Shown here: positions 1 through 7,857 of the stretch, piece after piece
Layout: each line of letters opens with the position of its first letter
Numbering within the stretch: the first letter of the stretch is position 1
Source: an uncultured Spirochaetaceae bacterium
GTDB lineage: Bacteria; Spirochaetota; Spirochaetia; Sphaerochaetales; Sphaerochaetaceae
Reading direction: 5' to 3'
DNA: 64,000 nucleotides
Assembly: GCA_900315435.1 (NCBI GenBank)
Contig: OMYY01000002.1
Location: 1 to 64,000 of the forward strand
Made by a program: the position numbers and the translations under genes
Notes under the pieces: model-generated
The model's input: only the letters and a program-made list of their open reading frames with translations
What the model was told of the DNA's origin: nothing
The model's database searches: none

Positions 1-1
1 C

Positions 2-124
2 AAGGAGAAGCGCTATGCCGACAAGTTCCGCCTGGAGAAGGGGAAGACGATCCACCTCTTGGGCATCGCCTTCAGTTCCACGGGGCACACCGTCCAGGAG
101 TGGAAGGAAGAGATACAGGCCTGA
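2..124 (+). CDS. C-terminal fragment, probable PD-(D/E)XK nuclease-like / AAA-ATPase-like (DUF1703-type) protein
   Basis: Only the last 40 codons lie in the window; the gene enters from the left edge and stops at TGA 122-124. The tail reads K-R-Y-A-D-K-F-R, then K-T-I-H-L-L-G-I-A-F-S-S, then V-Q-E-W-K-E-E. This spacing resembles the usual C-terminal end of the AAA-ATPase-like/PD-(D/E)XK proteins that are abundant in spirochaetes and Bacteroidetes, where a 'GK.I..IGI.F......I.EW' strand closes the nuclease fold. The assignment rests on that short tail alone. Catalytic residues lie outside the window. Confidence 0.5.
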   Translation, partial: KEKRYADKFRLEKGKTIHLLGIAFSSTGHTVQEWKEEIQA

Positions 125-158
125 GTCTGAGGCTCATCATCCCGGAGACCAAGTAGCG

Positions 159-842
159 TTACTGTGTATCGTTTGCAATCACATCCACACATGCCTTGGA
201 AACCTGGGTGGTGTGGTTCAGCATACGGAGCTTTCCCTCGTCGCAGAGCTCACCCATCAGCTTGCTGGTGGTCACCCGGGCACTGCCGACGATATTGGCG
301 ATATCATACTGGGTATATTTGGTCTGCAACGGATACCATGCGCCATCAATCAGTTCGGTGGTATCGGCAGTGGCGCAGAGCAAATGAAGGATGCGTTGCT
401 TGACCGGTTCAAAGGAGATACGCTCGATCTCATGACGGAGAATCAGCATTTTCCGGGCCATATTGTCCATGATGAGATTCCGGAATTCCTTGTGCTGGTC
501 AAAGAGTGTCTGGTATGAGGTGCGGCTGATGACCCACAGGACGGTTGGTTCCATCGTCATGCTGATCAGTCCGGTTGGGGCGCCGATGATGACGGGGGTT
601 TCCCCGAAAAACCAGCCGTCCCCGAGCGTATAGATGATTTTCTCCGATCCTTCGTCGGTCAGGATATAGTGCTTGGTCCTGCCATGGCGGATATAGTAGA
701 CCGCGTCCATCAATTCCCCAGCCTCAAGAAATACCTTTTTTGCAGGGTAGAAACGTTCTGTGCTGTTCTGGCGCAGAAGTGCCTCGATATGGGAAGGAAG
801 GTGCAGCGGTTCGGTGAAGGCGGAATTCGATGTAGTCAGCAT
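159..842 (-). CDS. Crp/Fnr-family transcriptional regulator
   Basis: A 227-residue protein with the two-domain Crp/Fnr layout. An N-terminal cyclic-nucleotide-binding-type beta barrel (about residues 25-130) holds the G-D-G-W-F-F-G-E-T turn. A long dimerisation helix follows, then a C-terminal winged helix (about 150-220) with Y-T-Q-Y-D-I-A-N-I-V-G-S-A-R-V-T-T-S-K as the recognition segment. The N-terminal Cys cluster of oxygen-sensing FNR is absent, so a 4Fe-4S sensor is unlikely; the ligand is unknown. The start has AAGGGG upstream and a TATACT box near 870. It is transcribed alone. The nearest downstream gene on its strand is outside the window. Confidence 0.9.
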   Translation of the reverse strand: MLTTSNSAFTEPLHLPSHIEALLRQNSTERFYPAKKVFLEAGELMDAVYYIRHGRTKHYILTDEGSEKIIYTLGDGWFFGETPVIIGAPTGLISMTMEPTVLWVISRTSYQTLFDQHKEFRNLIMDNMARKMLILRHEIERISFEPVKQRILHLLCATADTTELIDGAWYPLQTKYTQYDIANIVGSARVTTSKLMGELCDEGKLRMLNHTTQVSKACVDVIANDTQ

Positions 843-912
843 GGCAGTACCCCTTCAGCAGAGTATAAGGATTTTCTTGGAAACCTGCCATGGCTCCTGG
901 TGGGGAAAAGCA

Positions 913-947
913 AGAAAAAAGGCGGCCCCATGACGGAGCCGGCCTTT
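913..947 (-). terminator. Intrinsic terminator of the FKBP gene
   Basis: On the minus strand a GC-rich hairpin (arms 938-947 and 918-926, one bulged base) is followed by a U-run templated by the A-tract ending at 920. It lies about 20 bases past the FKBP stop codon. Confidence 0.75.
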
Positions 948-969
948 CGATGGCATACGGATGCCTGCC

Positions 970-2232
970 TTAGTTGGTGGCTGCAGGTTCCTCTGCCTTC
1001 ATGATGTCAAGCAGTTGGATATCGAACTGGATGGCTTGGTCCGGTCCGATGTCGCCGGCCCCGAACTCGCCATATGCCAGTTCCGCGGGAAGCCAGAAGC
1101 GCCAAGTGGAGCCGACCGTCATCAGAGGGATTCCCTCGATAAGGCCGTCAACCAGGTTGTTGACCGCCATGGTAGGAGCCTCATCGCCCATCGTCTTGGA
1201 GTCCTGGAGCACATTGCCCTCGAGGTCCTTCAGCTGGTAGTGGAACTTGACCTCGTCCTCTGCGTTCGGGTGGGCGCCGTCACTCTCGACAAGCACCTGG
1301 TACTGCAGGCCGCTGGGAGTGGTGACGACCCCTTCGGCATCCTTGTTCCGGGCGAAGAAGGCTTCTGCTGCTGCGACGTTCTTCTGCTTCATTTCCTCGG
1401 CGAGCTGTGCCTGATAGGTCTGGAAGGCCTCCTGCATCTCAGCCTCGGTCATGACCGGAGTATCGCCTCTGCCGGCATCCATCATGCCATAGGCGAAGTA
1501 AGGGCCATTGACGTTCAGTCCCTGGCTGACCATGTTGTAGGTCACCAGATAGCCGTATACGTAGCTGAACTTGGCCACGTTGTCCGTCGGCTTCTCCAGC
1601 TCTCCAATCGACTCGATCTCTCCAAGGTCGTTGCCGGTGTAGGTGATGGGGGCTTGTCCTTGGGCCCAGACGTTGGTCTGGTAGTTCTCAAGCTCGGCAT
1701 TCATTTCCTCACTGGTGAAGAATTCGGTAATCGGCTTCTTCGCCGCAACTTGCATGGCGTCCAACGAGCCACGTACGAAGTAGTTGACATGGAAGTAGAG
1801 ACCCTGGCTGGCAAGGGTCTTCAGGAGCAGATACCCATAGGTGTAGCTGAACCGGCCGATCAGGTCGTTGGGTTTCATGACGACGCTCTTGCTGATGTTG
1901 TAGGAGGTGAGGTCCAGTCCCTGCTCGATGTTGACGTTCTTCAGATACGTGGCATAGCCGGTATCATCCAAGACAACTTCGAGATAGTCTCCGCTGGACA
2001 AACCGCCAACCGGCCAGTTGCTATTGGTCTGGCCATCGGCGAACATGGTAGTCGTCGTGCCATCCTCCAGACGGATATTATACACGGGTGAGTCGCTGGA
2101 GGCGTCCATCACTTCCAATACGCGGGCAGCCTTGCTGTCAGCCTGCTTTTCCTTGGCTCCTGCGGCAAATAGTCCGCCACAAAGGGTCACGCTGGCCAGG
2201 GCGAGCAGACCCACTTTCTGCATACGATTCAT
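970..2232 (-). CDS. Exported FKBP-type peptidyl-prolyl cis-trans isomerase
   Basis: A 420-residue secreted folding catalyst. It has a signal peptide (charged N-R start, hydrophobic L-L-A-L-A-S-V-T-L-C core, mature start near AAGAKEKQ). The middle contains two related segments, each with an S-Y-x-Y-G-Y-L motif followed by G-L-x-x-x-x-x-Y-F, which looks like a duplicated FKBP_N dimerisation helix pair. The C-terminal 110 residues are a canonical FKBP domain (V-K-F-H-Y-Q-L-K-D-L-E-G, then G-L-I-E-G-I-P-L-M, then P-A-E-L-A-Y-G). It should catalyse prolyl isomerisation in the periplasm, like Mip/FkpA. The SD AAGGAA fixes the ATG. The duplicated N-terminal repeat is unusual; FkpA and Mip have one. 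Confidence 0.9.
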   Translation of the reverse strand: MNRMQKVGLLALASVTLCGGLFAAGAKEKQADSKAARVLEVMDASSDSPVYNIRLEDGTTTTMFADGQTNSNWPVGGLSSGDYLEVVLDDTGYATYLKNVNIEQGLDLTSYNISKSVVMKPNDLIGRFSYTYGYLLLKTLASQGLYFHVNYFVRGSLDAMQVAAKKPITEFFTSEEMNAELENYQTNVWAQGQAPITYTGNDLGEIESIGELEKPTDNVAKFSYVYGYLVTYNMVSQGLNVNGPYFAYGMMDAGRGDTPVMTEAEMQEAFQTYQAQLAEEMKQKNVAAAEAFFARNKDAEGVVTTPSGLQYQVLVESDGAHPNAEDEVKFHYQLKDLEGNVLQDSKTMGDEAPTMAVNNLVDGLIEGIPLMTVGSTWRFWLPAELAYGEFGAGDIGPDQAIQFDIQLLDIMKAEEPAATN

Positions 2233-2375
2233 TGCTGTTCCTTTTTCCCGCGTACATGCGGGTACCCTAAAGGTGGTGCATCAGCCTGCAAAAGTCAATG
2301 ATGTTCATGAAAATCCACGGAAGCACCTATCCGGGCAGGTTTCTGTTGGGATAGAATGCAGGGCGGAGGAACCGC

Positions 2376-2999
2376 ATGCAGATTTATCGTGTAACGGATA
2401 ACGCGTTCAAGGCCTATGGCGCCGTCATCGAAGGGCTGGAGGTCGCACAGCTTCTTGATCGATTGGATGGCTCGACGGAGTCTCCGGACGACCACACCAT
2501 ATACGTCGCGGACGATTCTTCGCTCGATGCTCTTCCCATTCATCGGGATCTGCAGGACCGGGTCTATGGAGGCATGCCGGTCCAGATCGGCTACTGCAAC
2601 GGGACCAATTACAGGCTCAACTGCCTTGAGTATCATCGTGGCAGCGAGGTCAATGTCTCTTCCAGGGATTTCATCCTCCTGCTTGCCAAAGTGACCGATA
2701 TCCAGGAAGGCAAGCTGGACACCGCCAACGTCAAAGCGTTCCTGGTACCCGGCGGAGTGGTGGTGCAAATCTATGAGACGACCTTGCACTATGCGCCCTG
2801 TGCCGAGAACTTCCGGGTGGTGGTCGTGCTTCCGAAAGGGACCAACACCGACCGTCCCGTAATCAAGCCAGCCTCTTTTGAGGACAAACTCCTTTGGGCT
2901 CGAAACAAGTGGTTGCTTGCCCACAAGGATGCTCCCGAGGCCAAGGATGGGGCCTATGTGGGACTCGTTGGCGCCAACCTGGACATCCGGCGTGATTGA
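2376..2999 (+). CDS. DUF4867 family protein
   Basis: A 207-residue soluble protein with no signal peptide. It begins M-Q-I-Y-R-V-T-D-x-A-F-K-A-Y-G and carries a conserved G-G-M-P-V-Q-I-G-Y-C-N-G block and a C-terminal K-W-L-L-A-H pattern. From memory this matches the DUF4867 family, which has a cupin-like fold (L-E-Y-H-R-G-S-E, then V-P-G-G-V-V-V-Q-I-Y) and often sits in carbohydrate gene sets. No reaction is established for the family. A strong GGAGGA ribosome-binding site precedes the ATG. Its stop codon overlaps the start of the downstream deaminase (TGATG), so the two are translationally coupled. Confidence 0.75.
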   Translation: MQIYRVTDNAFKAYGAVIEGLEVAQLLDRLDGSTESPDDHTIYVADDSSLDALPIHRDLQDRVYGGMPVQIGYCNGTNYRLNCLEYHRGSEVNVSSRDFILLLAKVTDIQEGKLDTANVKAFLVPGGVVVQIYETTLHYAPCAENFRVVVVLPKGTNTDRPVIKPASFEDKLLWARNKWLLAHKDAPEAKDGAYVGLVGANLDIRRD

Positions 3000-3526
3000 T
3001 GTGGAACGAGGATGCGGATATGGGACACGTGATTGAAGGAACGCTGACCGGACTGGATCGGGAGATGCTTTTCCGGTGTGTCGAAGTGGCCCATAAGGCC
3101 ATGCTTGCGGGAAACCATCCCTTCGGGGCGATTGTCGCCGACCCGAGCGGAAGGATCATCGCCTCTTTTGGAAATGACCGGAAGGACAGCCCGGCCATGC
3201 ATGCCGAGACCAAGACCTTGCTGGAGGCGGGAAGGGTGGCAAGCCAGCAGACGCTTTCCTCCTGTACGCTGTACACTACCTTCGAGCCCTGTGTGATGTG
3301 CGCCGGTTGCATGTATTGGACAGGGGTAGGCAGACTGGTCTACGGACTGGACGAGGCGAAGTTGCTCGCGTTGACCGGAGACAATCCGGAAAACCCCACC
3401 TTCACCCTGGATTCCCGCACCGTCTTCCGACACGGGCAACGAACCATCACCGTTGTCGGTCCGGTCGCAGACCCGGAGCTCGAGACTGCAATCCTGAAGG
3501 ACCATCTTGATTTCTGGAAAAAGTGA
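2999..3526 (+). CDS. Nucleoside deaminase (cytidine/deoxycytidylate deaminase family)
   Basis: A 175-residue zinc-dependent deaminase. The zinc and catalytic motif H-A-E is at residues 68-70 and the P-C-V-M-C motif is at 97-101, the hallmark spacing of the guanine/adenosine/cytosine deaminase fold. Chain length suits a stand-alone GuaD or CMP-deaminase-like enzyme, but the substrate cannot be read from sequence. ATG 2999 overlaps the previous stop by one base; a TTG three bases earlier is in frame but less likely. It forms a two-gene unit with the DUF4867 gene. Confidence 0.85.
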   Translation: MWNEDADMGHVIEGTLTGLDREMLFRCVEVAHKAMLAGNHPFGAIVADPSGRIIASFGNDRKDSPAMHAETKTLLEAGRVASQQTLSSCTLYTTFEPCVMCAGCMYWTGVGRLVYGLDEAKLLALTGDNPENPTFTLDSRTVFRHGQRTITVVGPVADPELETAILKDHLDFWKK

Positions 3527-3529
3527 GTT

Positions 3530-3868
3530 TCAGAAGAGCGACATCTGATCCTCGTCCGTATCGTCCCTGTTTCCCAGCACGGAAGCCTCGTACAGTTCGA
3601 GAATCATCCGTGCCTGTGTCTCTACCTCGGGTATTTCGTCCCGGGGAACGGCCATCACGCTACAGGCTTCGACATCCAGGGCATCGCACCATTTGAACAG
3701 CAAGGGAAGGGAGGGGATCGAGGAACCGCACTCATATCGGACCAGCATGTTCTGGCTGATTCCGCAACGTACCGCCACCTTTGCCCTGGTGAGCTTCTTG
3801 CTCTCCCTTGCGTATATCAGGTAGGCGACCGTCCGTGCCGTCCTCTTGAGCGATTCCTTGTTGTTCAT
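3530..3868 (-). CDS. XRE-family helix-turn-helix protein with C-terminal clamp-like motif
   Basis: A 112-residue protein with a helix-turn-helix of the XRE/Cro type at about residues 20-60 (T-R-A-K-V-A-V-R-C-G-I-S-Q-N-M-L-V-R-Y-E). It lacks the C-terminal cupin domain of the PuuR-like regulators that usually sit with polyamine transporters. The tail is acidic and ends D-Q-M-S-L-F, which fits the beta-clamp-binding pattern Q-x-S/D-L-F. It lies 50 bases downstream of potC on the same strand. The ATG follows TAGGAT by exactly six bases, so the gene may also have its own leaderless promoter, although no good -35 is visible. Role: DNA-binding regulator, target unknown. Confidence 0.8.
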   Translation of the reverse strand: MNNKESLKRTARTVAYLIYARESKKLTRAKVAVRCGISQNMLVRYECGSSIPSLPLLFKWCDALDVEACSVMAVPRDEIPEVETQARMILELYEASVLGNRDDTDEDQMSLF

Positions 3869-3918
3869 GGCTGTATCCTAGCGGAAAAAATCAGGAAAGA
3901 GCGCATGCGCCCTTTCCG

Positions 3919-4713
3919 TCAGGAACTAGCCGCAATCGTCTTCAGGAATTTGCGGAAGCAGAAGGCGAGCACCATCGTCCCGAGAATGATGATGAAGGAA
4001 AGGGAGTTGATCACCGGACTCACCCCGTAGCGGATCATCGAGTATACGTAGAGCGGAAGCGTTCCGCTACCTGGTCCGGAGACGAAGAAGGTGATGACGA
4101 AGTCCTCGAGGCTCATCGTGATGCACATCATGAACGCGCTCAGGATGCCCGGCATAAGGCTCGGCACGACGATGCGTGTCATGGTCTGCAACTCGGTGGC
4201 GCCAAGGTCGTGGGCGGCCTCGATCGTGGAGTAGTCGAACTCGTCCAACCGGGCGCTGATCATCATGAATGCGAAGGGAAGGTCGAATGTGGTGTGGGCA
4301 ATATAGATGGTCAGCATGCCGAGGTTCATCCCGATGGCACTGAAGAAAATCAACATCGAGACGCCGATGATGACTTCGGGGAGCACCATAGGCAGATAAC
4401 TGATGGTGATGATGTACTCCTTGCCGGGGAACCGGTACCAGCGGATGGCGATTGCCGCCAACAGACCTAGGAAAACCGCGCTGAAAGAACTGGTCAATGC
4501 GATGACCAGACTGTGTCCGAACGCATTCCACAGGCGCGGACTGTGCAGGAAAAGCTGCTCATACCAGACAAGGCTGGCCGATTCCCATTCGGTTCCCTTG
4601 TTGCTGTTGAAAGAATAGAGCACCACCACCAGCAACGGAATGAACAGGAAGATGACCACCAGACAGAGGACGGTACGGGAAAAGGATACGCTATGGTTGC
4701 GTTTGCCCGTCAT
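3919..4713 (-). CDS. potC: Spermidine/putrescine-type ABC transporter permease PotC
   Basis: A 264-residue inner-membrane permease with six predicted helices and the binding-protein-dependent permease EAA loop (E-A-A-H-D-L-G-A-T-E, about residues 163-172), which contacts the ATPase. Order and sequence type match PotC of the polyamine importer PotABCD. It overlaps potB by four bases (ATGA), which implies coupled translation. It pairs with PotB to form the channel. It is the last pot gene; no substrate-binding protein gene follows. Confidence 0.9.
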   Translation of the reverse strand: MTGKRNHSVSFSRTVLCLVVIFLFIPLLVVVLYSFNSNKGTEWESASLVWYEQLFLHSPRLWNAFGHSLVIALTSSFSAVFLGLLAAIAIRWYRFPGKEYIITISYLPMVLPEVIIGVSMLIFFSAIGMNLGMLTIYIAHTTFDLPFAFMMISARLDEFDYSTIEAAHDLGATELQTMTRIVVPSLMPGILSAFMMCITMSLEDFVITFFVSGPGSGTLPLYVYSMIRYGVSPVINSLSFIIILGTMVLAFCFRKFLKTIAASS

Positions 4714-5594
4714 TTTTTCTCCTCCTTGTGTTTGGATTCGGCTTTTTCCCGCTTTCCGGAACCGAGCATCCAGAAGACCCCGATCAGGCTGATCAGCGTC
4801 AGCACCATGCTGAAGGCGCTTGCAAGCGGCCAGTTCCTCGTCTTGGAGACCTGGTCGACAATGATGTTGCCGATCATCGTGCTATCCTTGCCTCCGACAA
4901 GAAGCGGCACCGTATAGGCACCGAAAATCGGGATGAAGGTAAAGATCAGCGCGGTGGTGATGCCGCTCTTGATGTTGGGGAGCAGCACCTTGTACATGCT
5001 CTGCGGCTTGCTGCATCCCAGATCCCTCGCCGCGTCGAGCAACGAGAAGTCGAAGCGGTCGATGGTCGTGAAAAGGGGGAGGATCGCAAAGGGTATGTAC
5101 ATATAGACCAGGACCAGAATCACGCTTCCATTGTTGTAGATCATGTGCAGTGGCTCCGTGATCAGGTGCAGGCGGAGCAGCACGTTGTTGAGAAAACCAT
5201 CAGTGGCCAGGATGCTGATCCAAGCGTAGATGCGGATCAGGCTGTTGGTCCAGAAGGGAATGATCACCAAAAAGAGGAGCAACGTCTGGTGCCTGCTGCG
5301 CGCCATGGCGTAGGCGGCCGGCAAGGCAAGGGTGATGCAGAGGAACGTGCTCGCGGCGGTGATCCAGAGAGTCCGGAAAAGCACCTTGGCGAAACTCGCC
5401 TTGCACATGCCTTGGTAGGCTGCCAGCGAGAACTGCCACACGACGCCGCCGTACAGGCCGCGTTTGAGGAAGCTGTAGAGGATGATGATGGCAAGGGGAA
5501 TGGTAAAGAAGAGGGTGAACCAGAGCCCCATGGGCCATCCGTAGGCGCTTCCCTTCAGTTGCTCCTTGTCGATCAGCTTGTTGGTGTCGTTCAT
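4710..5594 (-). CDS. potB: Spermidine/putrescine-type ABC transporter permease PotB
   Basis: A 294-residue integral membrane protein with six predicted helices and an EAA loop D-A-A-R-D-L-G-C-S (about residue 185). It has the long N-terminal segment G-L-W-F-T-L-F-F-T-I-P-L typical of PotB. It overlaps potA by four bases and potC by four bases, giving a tight potA-potB-potC operon. It forms the heterodimeric pore for polyamine uptake with PotC. It has a highly charged C-terminal tail (K-H-K-E-E-K-K). Confidence 0.9.
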   Translation of the reverse strand: MNDTNKLIDKEQLKGSAYGWPMGLWFTLFFTIPLAIIILYSFLKRGLYGGVVWQFSLAAYQGMCKASFAKVLFRTLWITAASTFLCITLALPAAYAMARSRHQTLLLFLVIIPFWTNSLIRIYAWISILATDGFLNNVLLRLHLITEPLHMIYNNGSVILVLVYMYIPFAILPLFTTIDRFDFSLLDAARDLGCSKPQSMYKVLLPNIKSGITTALIFTFIPIFGAYTVPLLVGGKDSTMIGNIIVDQVSKTRNWPLASAFSMVLTLISLIGVFWMLGSGKREKAESKHKEEKK

Positions 5595-6721
5595 TTGTCC
5601 AGATCCTTGACGAGATAGCCATCAGCCGCAGTCCAGTTGACGAATACCTCGTCCTTCCATTCGATTTCCGGACCATCGTCCAGGAAGGTGGTGTGCTGCT
5701 TGAAGACCCTGATGGTCGGCCCGTCATGGTCCAGCTTGACGAACAGCTTGGACTGGAACCCGTTGTAGACCGGCTCGGCGACGATGCCATGGAAGGAGTT
5801 GATCAGCTGCCCCGCATGGACGGCCGGATCATGCAGTGTCACCCGCACCTTCTCCGGACGGATGGTGAAGGCCTGATGGGCACCGACCGGTTGCGGGTCG
5901 TAATCGGTGACCAGCACGTGGCTCTTCAGCTCGGGCACGTCGACTTCCATCAAATACTCGTCCCCCTCTTTCTTGCAGGAGAGGACCGTGCAATCGAAGT
6001 AGTTGGTCTCACCGATGAACTTGGCGACGAACTTGGTTGCCGGGGCCTCATAGATTTCATAGGGAGTGCCGATCTGCAGCACCTTGCCGCGGTTGAAGAC
6101 GGCGATGTGGTCGCTGACCGACAAGGCCTCGCTCTGGTCGTGGGTGACGAAGATGAAGGTGATGCCGACTTGGTCGTGAAGCCGGTCCAAGTCGATCAGC
6201 AGGCTCTGGCGCAGTTTGGCGTCCAAGGCGGAAAGGGGCTCGTCCAGCAAAAGCACCTTCGGTTCGTTGATCAGGGCACGGGCGATTGCGACCCGCTGTT
6301 TCTGCCCACCGCTGAGCATCGACGGCTTCTTGTCGATATGCTCGTCAAGTTGGACCATATGCACATACTGCCGTACTTTCTGGTCTATCTGGTCTTTGGG
6401 GAACTTCTTGACACGCAACGGAAAGGCGATGTTCTCGTAGACGGTCAGGTTGGGGAAGAGCGCGTATGTCTGGAAGACCGTGTTGGACTGGCGCTTGTTC
6501 GCGGCAAGGTGGATGACACTCTTGCCATCGAAGCAGACGTCGCCGGAGTCTGGAAAATCGAAGCCGGCGATGATGCGAAGCAACGTGGTCTTCCCGCAGC
6601 CGGAAGGGCCGAGCAGAGAGAAGAACTCGCCTTGCTTGATCTCGATGTTCACATGGTCGAGAGCCGTAAAATCCCCGTAGGTCCTGCTGACATCCCTGAT
6701 GGAAACTGGTACGCCGTTCAC
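5591..6721 (-). CDS. potA: Polyamine ABC transporter ATP-binding protein PotA
   Basis: A 376-residue ATPase. Walker A G-P-S-G-C-G-K-T-T is near residue 38, the Q-loop is F-Q-T-Y-A-L-F, the signature L-S-G-G-Q-K-Q-R is near 136, and Walker B is L-L-L-D-E-P-L-S-A-L-D. A C-terminal TOBE regulatory domain starts near 240, as in PotA/MalK-type subunits. It energises polyamine import at the inner face of the membrane. The start is GTG at 6721 with a GGAGG about ten bases upstream. It is the first gene of potABC; the absence of potD nearby is noted in the findings. Confidence 0.92.
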   Translation of the reverse strand: MNGVPVSIRDVSRTYGDFTALDHVNIEIKQGEFFSLLGPSGCGKTTLLRIIAGFDFPDSGDVCFDGKSVIHLAANKRQSNTVFQTYALFPNLTVYENIAFPLRVKKFPKDQIDQKVRQYVHMVQLDEHIDKKPSMLSGGQKQRVAIARALINEPKVLLLDEPLSALDAKLRQSLLIDLDRLHDQVGITFIFVTHDQSEALSVSDHIAVFNRGKVLQIGTPYEIYEAPATKFVAKFIGETNYFDCTVLSCKKEGDEYLMEVDVPELKSHVLVTDYDPQPVGAHQAFTIRPEKVRVTLHDPAVHAGQLINSFHGIVAEPVYNGFQSKLFVKLDHDGPTIRVFKQHTTFLDDGPEIEWKDEVFVNWTAADGYLVKDLDK

Positions 6722-6909
6722 TGTTCGTACGCCTCCAATTGTTCATGATCTCTTGTAGTTTTGGACTATCCGAGAATGGGATGGCAATGTCAATGAGTTT
6801 GGGCGAGAAACTCCGTCGATTTCAGACTTTCCGCAAACCGACGGAAGTCCTTCGGTTTCCCGTAACTTTCCTGACGCGAGTGGGTTTGTTGGAGGGAGGG
6901 GGCAGGGAG

Positions 6910-7137
6910 ATGAAACATGTGGCGGAGAAGGGGAACGGACAGGCTCGCGTATTGGACGAGTGCGAACTGACGTGCGTGTGGGGTGGCACCCACCAGAAAG
7001 CCGTCATCCGCCTTCAGGGGTACGAGGAGCCCTACCTCCACATCAACGAGCAGGAAAACGGCTATACCGTCGACACAAACATCGAGAGCAGCCAGGTAAC
7101 CCGCAAAGGGAACCTGATCAACGTCATCATCAGCTGA
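6910..7137 (+). CDS. Small conserved-looking hypothetical protein (75 aa)
   Basis: I do not recognise the family. The proposed product is 75 residues from an ATG with GGCAGGGAG upstream; a longer upstream reading is open but has no ribosome-binding site. The sequence is mixed and soluble: two Cys in a C-E-L-T-C-V-W-G-G segment, then Y-E-E-P-Y-L-H-I-N-E-Q and a short beta-rich end. The paired Cys could bind metal or form a disulfide. It stands between divergent potA and a small membrane-protein gene. Confidence 0.5.
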   Translation: MKHVAEKGNGQARVLDECELTCVWGGTHQKAVIRLQGYEEPYLHINEQENGYTVDTNIESSQVTRKGNLINVIIS

Positions 7138-7204
7138 GCACACAAAACTCCACGTTCAAAATCCTCGCGCGTGAGTATCTTTATGGACGTAAGGAGAAAG
7201 CGCA

Positions 7205-7570
7205 ATGAAGAAAAGTTCGATTGTCATGCTGGTCATAGCCAGCCTGCTTGTCTTGTTTGGCGTGGGTATCATGATTGGCAGTGCGGTTCCCTATCAATGC
7301 ATCCGTTACTATGGTGGCTACTCCATCCGCTACAGCAGCAGTTTCAGTGAAGCGTACCAGCTTGCCAGATTGCTGGTGGGTGGATTCCTGTTCCTTGGGG
7401 GAATGATGTTCTTCTCGGCGGTCGCTGTCATCCAGGCACTGTGCCCTTACCGGCGGAAAGATGTTCCCGCTGCCAAGGTTGTCCGTCCAGAGGAGGCTCC
7501 GAAGGTTGCTGTCAAGGTTGATGGGCAGCCAAAGGCGGAGAGGGGGCCGGCGCAGTCCGATAACGAGTAA
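7205..7570 (+). CDS. Small two-helix membrane protein, unknown function
   Basis: A 121-residue protein with an excellent AAGGAG ribosome-binding site. The first hydrophobic helix is at about residues 7-28 and the second at about 55-80. A short polar Y/S-rich loop between them (Y-Y-G-G-Y-S-I-R-Y-S-S-S) is probably extracytoplasmic. A cytoplasmic K/P/E-rich tail follows. No enzymatic motif. It is the last gene before a strong terminator and may be co-transcribed with the 75-residue ORF 67 bases upstream. Confidence 0.7.
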   Translation: MKKSSIVMLVIASLLVLFGVGIMIGSAVPYQCIRYYGGYSIRYSSSFSEAYQLARLLVGGFLFLGGMMFFSAVAVIQALCPYRRKDVPAAKVVRPEEAPKVAVKVDGQPKAERGPAQSDNE

Positions 7571-7582
7571 CCCTTGTGTGCA

Positions 7583-7616
7583 AAAGGCCCCGATACTTGC
7601 ATTGTTCGGGGCCTTT
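7583..7616 (+). terminator. Strong intrinsic terminator
   Basis: Perfect 11-bp stem (AAAGGCCCCGA, 7583-7593, with its complement 7606-7616) and a 12-base loop. Both arms end in A/T runs, so it can act in either direction. Confidence 0.85.
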
Positions 7617-7637
7617 GCGCTATAAAGACTAGCGGAC

Positions 7638-7711
7638 GTGCCCATAGCTCAGTTGGATAGAGCATCTGCCTTCTAAGCAGAGTGTCGTAGGTTCGACTCC
7701 TACTGGGCATA
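7638..7711 (+). tRNA. tRNA-Arg (anticodon TCT)
   Basis: A full cloverleaf can be drawn. The acceptor is 7638-7644 with 7704-7710, closed by a G-U pair, and the discriminator is A7711. The D arm is GCTC/GAGC, the anticodon stem TCTGC/GCAGA with loop CTTCTAA gives anticodon TCT (7672-7674), and the T arm is GTAGG-TTCGACT-CCTAC. CCA is not encoded. It reads AGA codons. Confidence 0.95.
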
Positions 7712-7713
7712 CA

Positions 7714-7749
7714 AGCGGTTCCCTGAGAAATTGGGGAATCGCTTTTTTT
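7714..7749 (+). terminator. Intrinsic terminator of the tRNA-Arg gene
   Basis: A ten-base-pair stem (7714-7723 with 7734-7743, one G-T pair) is followed directly by seven T, just past the tRNA 3' end. Confidence 0.85.
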
Positions 7750-7857
7750 ATGGCTGTATGCGCCAAAATCGGGCTTGCTCCTGGGGAGGGAGGCCTTGCA
7801 AGAGATTTTGCTTGACCCGAGACTGTTTCAGTTCAACCATTTGGATGGAGGTGGTTC

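Noticed and set aside
3919-6721. Iron(III) ABC transporter instead of a polyamine system
   Set aside because: Two separate permeases of PotB and PotC type and a TOBE-bearing PotA-like ATPase fit the polyamine family; iron systems of this kind use one fused permease.
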